Source of the DNA: Girardinichthys multiradiatus
Lineage: Eukaryota > Chordata > Actinopteri > Cyprinodontiformes > Goodeidae
Assembly: GCF_021462225.1 (NCBI RefSeq)
Contig: NC_061811.1
Coordinates: 22,160,663-22,224,662, forward strand
DNA: 64,000 nt
Direction: 5' to 3'
How positions within the stretch are numbered: position 1 is the first letter of the stretch; every line of letters begins with the position of its first letter. The notes beneath the pieces were generated by a model. That model saw only the letters and a program-made list of their open reading frames with translations, was not told the DNA's origin and did not search any database. Both the position numbers and the translations under genes were made by a program. This document shows, one piece after another, positions 1-13,100 of this stretch.

Positions 1-534
1 AAGGGTTCTATAACAACTGCCCTCTACAAATTACAATAAAATATTCACAAGTGGTGGTGAGTTATACCACTGGCACAAATTAACCCAACCCCACCATTTT
101 AGAAAAAATGCATTATCCATCAGTTTTGCGCTGACATTATGCTATAGACCCATAGTGTGGCTTAATAAAGCACAAAAACTTGCGTAAAATGTTTTCCAAC
201 TAGTCTATACCTGTTCAGACACTACAATAAAAAAAATCTTGGTTATATAAATTCTACTTTGAAAGGCAAAAAAATGTTTTTGAACTAAAATGTGCTTCCC
301 TCTAAAGCAATGACTCTATTTTGCAGATGAGTGAAATGGCTAACTCTTCAAAAATGTATGGTCACATGACCTATTTCTATGGTTACCTATAAACGGGGTG
401 GCACAACTTCCCAACTGGCACAAATCACCCCACTCTCCCCTACGTAAACAAAACGGGCCGTGATTTGTGTCATTTTCGATAGTTTTTACAACCTGCAGCA
501 AACGAGGGCAAAAAGCCGCGGTGTCACCGTCAAA
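1..534. other. Upstream non-coding region of c2orf50
   Basis: AT-rich sequence with no recognisable gene or element. The last 100 bases before the start codon of the C2orf50 orthologue are richer in GC and presumably hold its 5' untranslated region and promoter. No TATA box is evident at a useful distance. Confidence 0.4.
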
Positions 535-1288
535 ATGGACTTAAAGAGCGTCAAGCAGGTGTCATCAGCAGCTTATCGGTTCCCCGAGCAACCGAAGGAC
601 GCCAGGCCCGCAACGAGCCACTTAAGAACGGACCGCAGGACACGTGACCCAGGAGAGAATGCAGATGCGCGCAATGACGCATACTGGAAAAATCCTGCAA
701 AACAGGACCAAGTGTGGAAAGATCTGGTGTCCAAAGAGAGGAGACAAGCCCTGCAATGGTGAGCTGATAGTGTGTGAGGGAGAGAGACTGCTTGTTACTT
801 ACAAACCTGCACAGATCCGTTTGAAATGGAGCCAAATCACTTTAACCAAAACCCTGTGGTTCGCAGGGAGAAGACCTGGGGCTTTCTTCTGAAATTTGAT
901 ACACTGGTAAGGAAAAAACGGCCTCTGCATTTTTCAAGACTTTAATTTTAAAACCAGGATTTAAAGATATTTTACTAAATGTACATAAAAGAGCGCCAAA
1001 ATATGGAGGTCTGAAGCTGCAGTTTTCAAATAGTGTGCAATTTGCCATCCCTCATCCACTATGACACCACTTGTGGATGTTTTGCAGGGTGGGCCAAAGG
1101 AGGAGAAGCCTTTACCCAACAACATCTCATTCTTCTCTGGTAGCTTCCCCAAAACCTCCAATCAGATTTACGGCAGCAGACAGCTCACGCCTCTGGGGAG
1201 GGACATGATCGGACGGGACTGGTTGATTCTCTGGCCTGGAAGCCAGAGATGCAGGAAGACCTCAGACCTGGAGATGCAGCCATGTTAA
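535..1288 (+). CDS. c2orf50: C2orf50 orthologue, uncharacterised small protein (three exons)
   Basis: Three exons, 535-758, 867-906 and 1088-1288, join through GT-AG introns of about 108 and 181 bases with agreeing phases. They give 465 coding bases, or 154 residues; I recall the human protein as about 160. Exon 1 contains the motif KQDQVWKDL followed by ERRQALQW, like the human QQDQLW...ERR...RW block. The 40-base exon 2 completes that Trp and gives the pattern W-x3-W-x-F-L. Exon 3 contains TSNQIYGSRQLTPLGRDMI and ends EMQPC, like the human TNQVVGSR, TPLG and final QMQP. The start at 535 was chosen because the family similarity begins soon after it; an upstream in-frame ATG at 460 exists. 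No signal peptide or membrane segment is visible. The function of the family is not known to me. The call rests on remembered family sequence plus the neighbouring slc66a3 and rock2. Confidence 0.78.
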
Positions 1289-1313
1289 AGCAGGGGGCTG
1301 TGCTGGAGTTTTT

Positions 1314-1319
1314 ATTAAA
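1314..1319 (+). promoter_or_regulatory. Possible polyadenylation signal of c2orf50
   Basis: An ATTAAA hexamer lies 25 bases after the stop codon, followed by a T-rich run at about 1340-1357. This is a plausible 3' end signal, but the position is inferred from sequence only. Confidence 0.3.
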
Positions 1320-4130
1320 GACTATAAGCATTAACAAGTCTTTTTTTTTTTTTTTTTGTCCTGTGTCTATTAATTTCTCATTTCCTCCTGAGATACATTT
1401 ACATTTTGTATGGAAAGGGAGAACAGCATCAGGAATTCAAAAGCAAAGCCTCTGCAGACTGAGAAAATAGATTACAGACAGATCAGTTTCATGTCATCTG
1501 AGCTTTGCAGAGTGCTTAAAAAGATACCTGAGCTAATTTAGATGAGTGAAAGGTTGTATCACCACTGTCTGCTCGCTGCCGAAGGACTGTGGATTCAACA
1601 GGGACTCCATGAAGGTGAACGAACAAAAAGAACTGCAACGTGGCTGTAAATCAATGGATACATTGCTTTTGCACATTTTTTCACATTACAACTACTAACT
1701 TCCATTGTGTTTGTTTAAGAAAGCATCTTTGCACATCAAGTTTCAAGTGTTGTCATAGTTTCTTAATTAGATTTTAAACAACTTCCTTGTAGGTCTGGGT
1801 GTACATTTAGGCATGTCTTACTGGGAAGTGAACCTTCGCCCCTGCTTTAAGTCTTTTGCAGCTTTTAACAGGTTTTCTTCAAGGATTGCTGTTTAGCAGA
1901 TTAATGCTCTATCTGGCCCGGCCTGTCAGTTTTTATTTCTGCTTCACGGTTATGTATAGATTTGTGCTGGCCTATGACACAAAATACATTGATATTTGTG
2001 GTTGCAACATGACAAAACGTAAAGAAGTTTAATACGTTAGCAAAGCAATGTGAATACACTTATTGTATGCGAATCCTATACGTGCAGGTGATTTTCTACT
2101 TCCTGGATGCCTCTGCTATTTTATTTCTCATATTTTTGATTACATTGTTTTAGGAAAAGAACAGCATTATGTAGCTTTTTTCTACATTTAAAGGAAAATT
2201 GTTAGTCACTATTAGAAAAATATAGGGATTTTATTTGCTGTGACCTATAAAGAGAATATAAATATTTAAAGGACACTGCTAAAATCCTAATTTGTCTTTT
2301 CTAAAAACCTTTCAAATCTTTTCTTTGGTTTTTGGTGGCTTCTTTACTTGTTCACTCTATTCTTTGTGCACTATTAGATTCAGACAAAGCAAATTACTCT
2401 GAGCTATGATGAGTTCAGACACAAAATGTCTCCTAAACTCACAGAATGATCCAGTTTTCAGACAACACATTTCAGACATGTAAACGTAGCACAGAACTTG
2501 TCTTCACTTGGATCTGTGGGCACTTTGTTTCTCAGCCACCAGTCACAAAAGCTTATCTTGTTCCTCTTTCTTTGGATAACACAGTTTGAAAGGATTCAAA
2601 TGTTATTTTACTTGTATCAATAAAGGGATTCACAAAGAGTACTTTTCAGTATAGTTTGTTTTTTAAAAGTTAAGAAAACAGGTAAACTTAACTCAGAAAG
2701 GATGTGATGTGATCTGAGATAAATACGAACTGCATCTGAAAGGCAATATTTTTAGGAAACAGGAAAACCTCCACAAAATACCTGAAATTAGATTTTCATC
2801 GTCCTTCAGTTGATTACCTACTCTATATCAGGTTTCCAGCATATAGCTCTTTGGGAATCTCTTTGTTGGGTTTGTTTGTTAGACTGTTTCGTTTAAAAGT
2901 TCAAATCCTTTTTTCATCATTGAATGGAATCAAACTCAAGTCACGTTTCAGTAAAAACTTGCATGAAAAAAACATTATTATTATTATTAAGTACACCAGC
3001 AAGATTGTAACTAAGTAAGTAAGTAGGTAAGTAAATAAATAAATAAAATATTTAAACCCTCCAGTAAATGCAGGAAGACAATTAATGAGGACATCTTGAA
3101 ATTATTATAATAATGGATTGTTTGAATCAAACAAAAAGAAAATAGACAAAGAATGGCTTAAGATAGATGCACAGTACTGCAAATCACAGTAATTAAAAAC
3201 TTAGTTAAAAATGTTAAATTAATTAACTGAAGAAATTAGAAGGTATGTTGGAATATGGCTTCTTTGAATAAAACAACAAAAAGACAACATAAATCAAGGA
3301 TAACTGATGCACAGCACTGCAAATACAAATAAATAAATAAATAAAATTATTTAAAATAAAATTAAAATGTATGTTTATTGACTAAGACCACTTCATAGTT
3401 TATGGCTTCCATGAATCAGAAAATGACTCAAGATTGATGTTCTACAAATGTCACAAATCTATTGCATATTGTACATTTCAGAGCAATACTACACAGATCA
3501 GTGAAGTGTTTTAATGCGTTACTTAAATGAACTACTGAATATCATAAATAAAATGAATCTAAAAATAACTTCAGTTTTAGCAACACTAGCTGCTTTGTAA
3601 TGATTATTGACACATAAATACAAAATTGACAAAGCTGAATTATTATTTTTTTGTTTTATTTTAAATAATTAAATACAAAAATGAAGCAGTGTTTAATATT
3701 TTTGAACACAAGGTTTGAAATCCTGTGGTTGTTTCCGAGCCAATCAGCTTTCAGAGGATGAATGCGGAAATGAGACCTTATGCCGACTGTCAAATTGTCA
3801 CGATATCAACGGATGTCAAACGCAGTTGTTTTTCAAATTAAAAGCATTAGTGCAATGATTATTTCGCTTTAGAAAGTAAAATATAATTTTTTGTTCAAAT
3901 ACTTATAGATAATTTCTATGTTATTCAAAACATGTGATAAATCCCGTAACAATACGTTAGAGAGCTTACAAGATTATTTTCTAGTATTATTTTGAAGAAT
4001 TTACACCGGAATTCCTACTGGAGCACAAGTACCTTAACGGTGTTTGCATCACAGCAGCATCTGTAAGCTAGTGTTATTTATAAAAAATAAAAAAGATTAG
4101 AAAGAGATTCAAGATCCAGCTTTCGGTACC
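1320..4130. other. Intergenic region between c2orf50 and slc66a3
   Basis: AT-rich DNA without long reading frames. It holds short GTAA/AAAT simple repeats near 3010-3050 and 3325-3350. The last few hundred bases before the slc66a3 start, including a CCAAT sequence at 3740, are the likely promoter and 5' untranslated region. Confidence 0.4.
3740..3744 (+). promoter_or_regulatory. CCAAT box candidate upstream of slc66a3
   Basis: A CCAATCAG sequence lies about 390 bases upstream of the slc66a3 start codon, at the edge of a slightly GC-richer stretch. This is the consensus for NF-Y type CCAAT boxes. The transcription start is unknown, so the link to slc66a3 is inference. Confidence 0.25.
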
Positions 4131-7100
4131 ATGCAGTCCGACACCCTGTTGCACATCGCCAACTTCAGCACGCTGCTTGTCTGCATGGTGCTGAAGTTCC
4201 CGCAGATCTTCGTGCTAATGAGAGCCAAATGTTCAACGGGGATCAGCCTCAACAGTCTGCTGCTGGAACTCATCGGGTAGGTGGACTCTGCAGGAGTTTC
4301 TGGTGCACTTTTATCATGGCCTGTGATTTCCTTGCGGGCTGAGGAAGATTAACTGTGACAGATAGGAGGAAGGGCGCAGCTTTTATGTGATGGCTTCCTG
4401 TTCCTAACCGTGCACATGTGCACAGAAAGGATATAACGTATTTTTGTGTCTAAATAGCTTAAAAACAGATGAAAGTTCATTATAAATTAAACGAAACACT
4501 GTTTTTTTTTTTTTACACTCAGAGTGTTTTACTTGAGTGATAATGTACGTAAACCGGCCAGACTTGTATTTGTTTGTGAATCAGTGCGCTGCTCTCTGTT
4601 GCATTTGATGCCATAATCAGCATCTGTGTGAAGCAGAATAACTGTGTCTCTGTTCCTTTTCCATCTGAGCTTCTTTTCTCCGTCCGATCTTGTTCGCTGG
4701 TCTTCTGCGAGGAAACAACAACGTTCCCTCCTTCAGCTTTGCTTTTATAGTGCTTGATGCTTTCACCATTCAGCCCCTTGTTAGGCTTCTCAGTTATTGC
4801 TCAATACTTAGTCAAGGTCATCGTGACTTTCTGGTTCTGTTTTTCGGCCTTGGAGATGGCGGTAATAGCCACCCAGCTGGCTGTAGACTCATCCTCCGTT
4901 CCTTGCACTGGCCTCCAAAGGATTCACTGTCAGCATGCAGCTGACTCTCATCACTCCCAGTCATCCTACAGTTCTCTCCCTAATCTGCTCAGTCTTAAGC
5001 TTTACACAGTATTACACTTTCCATTCTTCAGCTTTCTGCATTTACTTTAAAACACAGTTACAAAACCATCACTTCATTCTTTTTATTCATGCTTCACAAA
5101 TGATTAACGTTATATCTCTTTCATATATAGCTGGTTGAGAATTTCAAACCTTAATGTTTTTTACTTTAATTATCAGTTCTTAACCATATTTCAATCATAC
5201 ATCTTTTAACTTGATAATCAAAGATTACTAATTTCATTTAATACATGTAAAAGAATGTAAAATCGTCATACATCATTTCTTTGGATACACTTGTTTATAT
5301 TTCTGCAAAAAATAAGATAGTTAATATGTGGCTCCACACAGGCCCTCCAGTCTCTCAGTCCCAGAATATGAGAATATGCTTGTTTTCACTCTCTACTGCT
5401 TCAACTGTGTATTTTAATAATTATTGCATGTATTACACATAAGGATATAAGGATATTCATTGTAACTTTTATGGAGTTAACTGTGAGCAGTTACTAAATG
5501 TTGCATGGATTACATGGAAAGATCTCACCTTATTTTGACAAGACCAACATTAAATGCAAAACTAAATAAATAAAAATCTACAGAAACATCTGCAATCTCC
5601 ACAGACTCCACTAATGTTTAATCCTTTATCCAGAAAATGGAAAGAGTATGGCACAACTGTACACCTATCAAGACATGACTGTCCACTCAAATGATTGGCT
5701 CGGGCAGGTAGAGCACTAATCTGACCTTTATGGAAGAGTGGCTAGATGTCAATGTTGAAAGAAATCCATAAGAAGGGGCACAGCAAACAGGAAAACTGCA
5801 CATAAATGGTAAATGGACTGAACTTATAGAGCGCCTTTTCAGTCATACTGACCACTCAAAGCGCTTTACACTAGAGCCACATTCACCCAGACGCACTCAC
5901 TAACACACACACAGCGCGTGTACTGGAATTCTAATTTCCCCTCAGGGATCAATAAAGTATCTTTGAATTGAATTGATACGCAGATTGGTTGGGAATTTGA
6001 GGTTAAATGCCTTGCCCCCGCCTTGCCTTGCACATCGTAGCAGGAGGAAGCCGGAATCGAACCCACAACCCTCGCCCGGATTGCAAGACGAAGATGTGGT
6101 CAGCGTGAGTTGTGGTCGTGATTTAACTCAGGATTCATAATTTCTCTTCCAGTCTGACCCCGTAGTTCTGTCACAAATTGCCCTCAGCTCCAGGAAATTA
6201 TTACAACCCTAAATATTCATCATCTTTTTCTTACACCTGTACATGTAAACAGTTACACAACATTGTATGAAGATGGTATTCCAGTTTGGAAATGAAAAAA
6301 AAAAAAAATCAGCTCAATTGATTCAATTTCATAGACTGACATTTTACTTTGTTTAGGTTCATCGTTTTTGTAACATACCAGATGTACTACGACTACCCGC
6401 CCCCAACATACCTGGAATATCCCATCCTCATTGCTCAAGGTTAGTTAGCAAATAGTATGGCATTTAATTGGCTGAAAGGGGTGTTGAATGTTCTCATTCT
6501 TTTGTTATTTATTGTTATTGGGTGTATTTAATTTGTATTGAGACACTTTGGTCTTGAATATAATGACGTATACCAGTGTGAACATGGTCATAATTATTTG
6601 GGACTTTGAATTATTTATTGTAATCAGAATGGAATTTTAAAACAATTACTAATAATAATTTTGCAAAACATGAGACCAGGTTTGAGTTATGCGAATGTTG
6701 TACATTTGTTCTAATCAACGCAGGGTCCGACATATACATACAAGCTTAAATATATACACTCATTCACATAAAGCTTTCGATCAGTGGCGCTAAAGATAAC
6801 TTAGACCAGGTAAAGGTCTAATATCGTCTGATTCAGGATCTTGATTGAATACAGGAGGCAGTTTCTCTTTGTCAGATGTGTCCGCTGTAGCCTTCAGATG
6901 AAAGGAAGGTGATCAGGATGTTCAGGTACAACCTAGGAACCATCATGGCTCAAATCTGTAATGAACTGAAAACCGCTGAAAGACCAGTGTGACTGTCTAT
7001 AGTCATAATAGAGAGGGTGCAAGAAAGAAAGTTGAAACTACATCAACTGAAATATGCAGCTGTCCACATGGACAAGCCAGATGCCTTCAGTAGAAAGGTT

Positions 7101-10100
7101 TTATGGCCATACATTTAAAAAATGTAGCAATTTGACCACAATGACAGGAGGTATTTTTGGAAGAGTTGAAGAAGCTTTCTGACCTAAGAATACTTTACAA
7201 ACTGTCAAGCATGGTGGTGGCAGCATCATACTGTGGATCTGTTTTGCTGTCAGTGGTACAAACAGATCATGGAATAATAAAGGAAGAATACTACTTCCAA
7301 ATTCTTCAACTAGTTCAACTTTGACACAGTTGCTTGTTCCATGCATCAAAACTGGTTTTGGATTGGATGAAGCAGGCTAACATTAAGCTTCTGGACTGAC
7401 CCTGAACTTAATTCTATTGAAAATTTATGGAATATGTTTAAAATTCAGCTCCGTTTCAGTAAACCTAAAACATTAAATAAAGTACTCTACCAGTTCTGCC
7501 AAGAAGAGTGGTCAAAAATCAACCAAAAATTAACATCGTTTCGAGGTACAAAACGTAGGTGGTTATGCTGCAGCTCGCTAAAGGACATTTTGCAAAAATG
7601 TTTGTGAGGTTGTGTGTTAGGGTTGCAGCTAACTTATTATTTTGCTAATCGATTAATCTGTCGACTATTTTTTCGATTAATTGATTAATAATCGGATAAC
7701 AAAAAGGGCTTAATAGGAATTTTTTTACAGAATTAGAATCAGGTGAAATATAACTACGCCACTTGAGGAGTTCTGGATAGAGCATATTTACAGACAAAGA
7801 AGTTTTTCATTTCTTAAATGCAAAATGTACATATTTTGGCTTAATTACTGCTCTGAGTGGGCTGTTCTTTCAACAAATGGTGTGTTTTAGAGGCTGTATA
7901 CTAAGTTAACGATTATTCGATTGTTTGACGATTATTACAATAATCAATTAATCATGATCAATTGTTTTAGCCCTAGTTTATCTATATGTTGGAGCCTGTA
8001 TGTAAAATGCTGAACCTGTGTGGATTAGAGTAGGAAATTCAGACCAGGAAACTTTTCAGAGGTATAAAATTTAGAAAAGTCTGAATAGCTACTGAATCAG
8101 CTGTATGTCAGTGGCCCTTGAAATGAAGCTCTAACCCAGTGTGAAGTGGTGCACGTTTATAACCTGCTCTATTTGTCGTCAGATGTCTTTCTTCTGCTCC
8201 TGATTCTTCACTACAACGGCAGCCTGCGGCAGAGCCTCGTCTACGCCTTGCTGTATCCTTTCCCTCTCTGGCAGTAATGGCTGTGAAACCTCTCATTTGG
8301 CGCTGAAGGAAGTCAATGAATCCCCAGCAGCGTCTTGTGCATTGCCTTAACGTTGCTTGCTCAGGTTGGTCGGAGGCTGGAGGCTCCTCACTGTTGAGAG
8401 GTGGATCATAGATCTGGCCATGGTAATGCATCAATTTCAAATAAGTCACACATTGTCTCTTAGTAAAGAGATGGCATGTCATCAGTCAGGAGTAATGATG
8501 TGGAGGTTTGAGAAGAAACTCACCCTGAGCTCATTTCTCTCACACTGAAACACATCCACACCGGCTTGGTTAATGGGATGAACATGTCTCCAGGCATTTT
8601 GCATTTAAATAGGTGAAGCAGCAATTCTGGCGCTTAAAGTTTGAGATGTTAGACGGCACAGAAAGTAACTTTTTACTGTTTTATAAGCAAGCCTACTTGC
8701 AGTGTTCAATCGTTCAGGTTATAATTGTGTAATATATGACCTCCAATGTCCTCTCAGAGCCTGTGCACGTTTATTAGTGCAGCCAGTAAGTTTGCCCAGC
8801 TGCAGTGCATGTGGAGCTCCAAGGATGCCGGACAGGTTAGCGCCCTCTCCTGGGCAATGGCTACCTACACATGTATGGGTGAGTGTCTGAGGGAACTTCA
8901 TTTCCAGTTGCTGTGGGGTGTAGAGGCTTTCCTTCCTCAAAATTAACTTTCAATCAGGGCTGCTCAATATATCACAAATGAAAAATAAAATAAAAAAGCT
9001 TAGTCCTTCTTATATGAATAAGTCCATTTCTGATTGGTTGATCACTCCCTTGTGATGACTCCGCCGCTGGAAGTGAATGCTGCGAATGAGCCAAGCTAAG
9101 TTTAGAAATTTAAGCCAAATTTTAGAGTCCATTAAGAGTACTCGCCCGACCGGGTCAGAGAAGAATGATCAACCTTTCAAGATCCAGCTGCCTTAAATGT
9201 GCGTCTGACCCAGTTATGCTTTCTTCTTATTGCTTTTGTGGTACTTCTGGTGACAAAAGCTGACAGTTGAAGACTTTTGTTTAGGCTTCAGAAAGAATCC
9301 CAGATTCTTGATTGATTTTAGACCTAATCAAAGTGGCTAACAGTATTTTGAACGATTATTCGCTCATCATAAAGCTTTCCCCTTAAGTTGTAGATTAGTT
9401 TGCATTGTTTGTCTTTTTTTTTGTTAGATTAGGTCAAACATATTACCTATCATTATTGAGTAGACAAACTTTGAACTGTTGAGTCTTCTTATAATCTTCA
9501 GTTAAAATGCCGGTTTGTAGTCCAGAGAAAAATCTCTCTGCTTATTTTTATGTATTCTGGAAACATAGGATTCATCTTTCTGATTGATTTTTTAAAATAT
9601 TATAAGACTCCCTGGAGTATTAACATTAATATAATTTAATGTAGGTTAATATTGCTACAGGAGAATTTTAAGCCTTTAACGTCATGTCAATGAACACCTT
9701 ATCTGCAACCCCAACCACTTCCTCAAGCTCTTAGCTCAGTATCGCTTTTGCTTAAAAAGATTCTTAAGTGAATAAAATAACCAGGAAGTAGAAAAGAATG
9801 AGCAATAATAAGTCATATGATACAGTGTAAAATTAAAAAGCATTAAAGTATAAAATACTAAATATTTTTAATGCACATTACAGGAAGCATTCTTTTTAGT
9901 TTAGTGCTCTTTGTCTCCAGAAATGTTTTTCTAACACCTTCCCTTAATCTTATTAAACAAACCAGCTTTATTTTTCCTACTACACGACCACATCTATAAT
10001 ATTCTCAGCCAGTTCCTGGCCAGCCCTTTCAACTGGTGGAATATGTAAAGGATAACTCAACCCTTGTTCTTTTGATGCAGAGAAATGCAAATCTGTTACA

Positions 10101-13100
10101 GATCCAAGACATTTTCCAAGTCAGGTGGCAGATTTGAAAGGTACATGCCCAGTGACAAAGTCAGGTTTCCACATTTTAAATTAAAGTCAATATCATTTCT
10201 AACTTAAATTTAATTAGCTTCAACAGCTCGTCTGTTTCAACTAATCCTTCCACTTAAATCACTTTCAGGTCATGAATATGGATAATCCCTCGTCCGTTTG
10301 CAATGCGTTCAGTAAATCAGCAATTCAACACTCCATTAATTAAATTCGAGAGAGTGCGTCGGATAATGTGCATGTCATTAACTCAGCTTCCTCTTTGTTC
10401 CAGCGCGGATTTACACCACCACAGTGACGACCGGAGACATGCAGGGTAAGTTGCCGTAAAATGACACATGGCAGAAACATTTAATTTTGTTCCCCAAATG
10501 TCTTCCATCGCAGTAGAAATGTGGAAGCGTGGGGCGCTCTGAGAGAGTGAAATCTCATTAAAAGGCAGTTCTGAATGCCTCAGTTTTTAATGAAGGCAAG
10601 AATGAAATATAAGGAAATGAGTTCATTAGTCCCTGAACTCTTGGACTTCTCAGCTTCTGTTTTTAGGATTTTGTTTTACATTTTTGGACATGTCTCAAAT
10701 GTTTTTGCTGTTAGGTATGGATTTTTATTTTGTGTTTATTCCATTTTCTCTTTTTACAGTTGCTATCTAAAAATTTCCAAGTATACTGTATGTATAAAAA
10801 AATGAAGTCACATTAATATTTTAAAAGATGAACATACTCTTTATGTTATGTTAAGCTTAAAGTTGGTTAGACTTTCTCTGGGGGTTTGTTGGGAAGTCAT
10901 GAACAGTTGATAGCTTTGCTGCAGTGGGAAACAGTATTATCTTTAGTTTTTATCCCTTTAACACTTCAGATTAAACCTGTACCATCTAGTAAACACAGAG
11001 AAATTTCCTGGTGGCCAGCATTGGACAATGTTTAGTATACAGGTCCTTCTCAAAATATTAGCATATTCTGATAAAGTTCATTATTTTCCATAATGTAATG
11101 ATGAAAATTTAACATTCATATATTTTAGATTCATTGCACACTAACTGAAATATTTCAGGTCTTTTATTGTCTTAATACGGATGATTTTGGCATACAGCTC
11201 ATGAAAACCCAAAATTCCTATCTCACAAAATTAGCATATTATTAAAAGGGTCTCTAAATGAGCTATGAACCTAATCATCTGAATCAACGAGTTAACTCTA
11301 AACACCTGCAAAAGATTCCTGAGGCCTTTAAAACTCCCAGCCTGGTTCATCACTCAAAACCCCAATCATGGGTAAGACCGACCTGACTGCTGTCCAGAAG
11401 GCCACTATTGACACCCTCAAGCAAGAGGGTAAGACACAGAAAGAAATTTCTGAACGAATAGGCTGTTCCCAGAGTGCTGTATCAAGGCACCTCAGTGGGA
11501 AGGAAAAAGTGTGGCAGAAAACGCTGCACAACAAGAAGAGGTGACCGGACCCTGAGGAAGATTGTGGAGAAGGGCCGATTCCAGACCTTGGGGGACCTGC
11601 GGAAGCAGTGGACTGAGTCTGGAGTAGAAACATCCAGAGCCACCGTGCACAGGCGTGTGCAGGAAATGGGCTACAGGTGCCGCATTCCCCAGACCTGGGC
11701 TACAGAGAAGCAGCACTGGACTGTTGCTCACAGTGCCAAAACCACTGGTAAATGGTTTACTGACCATGGTATCACTGTGCTCAATTGGCCTGCCAACTCT
11801 CCTGACCTGAACCCCATAGAGAATCTGTGGGATATTGTGAAGAGATCGTTGAGAGACTCAAGACCCAACACTGGATGAGCTAAAGGCCGCTATCGAAGCA
11901 TTATGGAAAATAATGAACTTTATCACAATATGCTAATATTTTGAGAAGGACCTGTAATTGACCTGTGGAAAATCAAACTTCCAACATTTTTCCGGAAGGC
12001 ATAATGAGCACTACCAGGTCGCATCAACAACACTTTGATGTGAATGCTATTATTAAGGAAAGATGTCGTTACTATTTCTTCTCGTTTCATAGTTCATTAG
12101 AAGAAATCGGAAACTGCAACAGTGTCGGCATGTCAAATTTTTACACTGGTCATCAAAATTGTCTTCAAAATTCTGAACAGTGCATCTCTACCTATTGGAA
12201 ATTTTATTTAATATTTTTTTCTAACAGTCTCTATTTAATGGTATTTGCCGATTTATATTGTGCCTTTGTTTTTAGACATTAACATCCTGAAAATTGATCG
12301 AGATGTCTGGAAATTTTCAGTCTGTAAATACAGGTCCTTCTCAAAATATTAGCATATTGTGATAAAATTCATTATTTTCCATAATGTTGTGATGAAAATT
12401 TAACATTCATATATTTTAGATTCATTGCACACTAACTGAAATATTTCAGGTCTTTTATTGTCTTAATACGGATGATTTTGGCATACAGCTCATGAAAACC
12501 CAAAATTCCTATCTCACAAAATTAGCATATCATTAAAAGGGTCTCTAAATGAGCTATGAACCTAATCATCTGAATCAACGAGTTAACTCTAAACACCTGC
12601 AAAAGATTCCTGAGGCCTTTAAAACTCCCAGCCTGGTTCATCACTCAAAACCCCAATCATGGGTAAGACTGCCGACCTGACTGCTGTCCAGAAGGCCACT
12701 ATTGACACCCTCAAGCAAGAGGGTAAGACACAGAAAGACATTTCTGAACGAATAGGCTGTTCCCAGAGAGCTGTATCAAGGCACCTCAGTGGGAAGGAAA
12801 AAGTGTGGCAGAAAACGCTGCACAACGAGAAGAGGTGACCGGACCCTGAGGAAGATTGTGGAGAAGGGCCGATTCCGGACCTTGGGGGACCTGCGGAAGC
12901 AGTGGACTGAGTCTGGAGTAGAAACATCCAGAGCCACCGTGCACAGGTGTGTGCAGGAAATGGGCTACAGGTGCCGCATTCCCCAGACCTGGGCTACAGA
13001 GAAGCAGCACTGGACTGTTGCTCAGTGGTCCAAAGTACTTTTTTCGGATGAAAGCAAATTCTGCATGTCATTCGGAAATCAAGGTGCCAGAGTCTGGAGG

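Larger units (their letters stand above)
6440..8182 (+). other. slc66a3 intron 2
   Basis: A 1.7-kb intron holding an old Tc1-like remnant (6900-7620) and, directly after it, a short non-autonomous element with inverted ends (7616-7976). The rest shows nothing recognisable. Confidence 0.55.

Noticed and set aside
8108..8482. Minus-strand frame of 124 codons
   Set aside because: It is antisense to exons 3 and 4 of slc66a3 and the intron between them; it is a shadow of the real gene.
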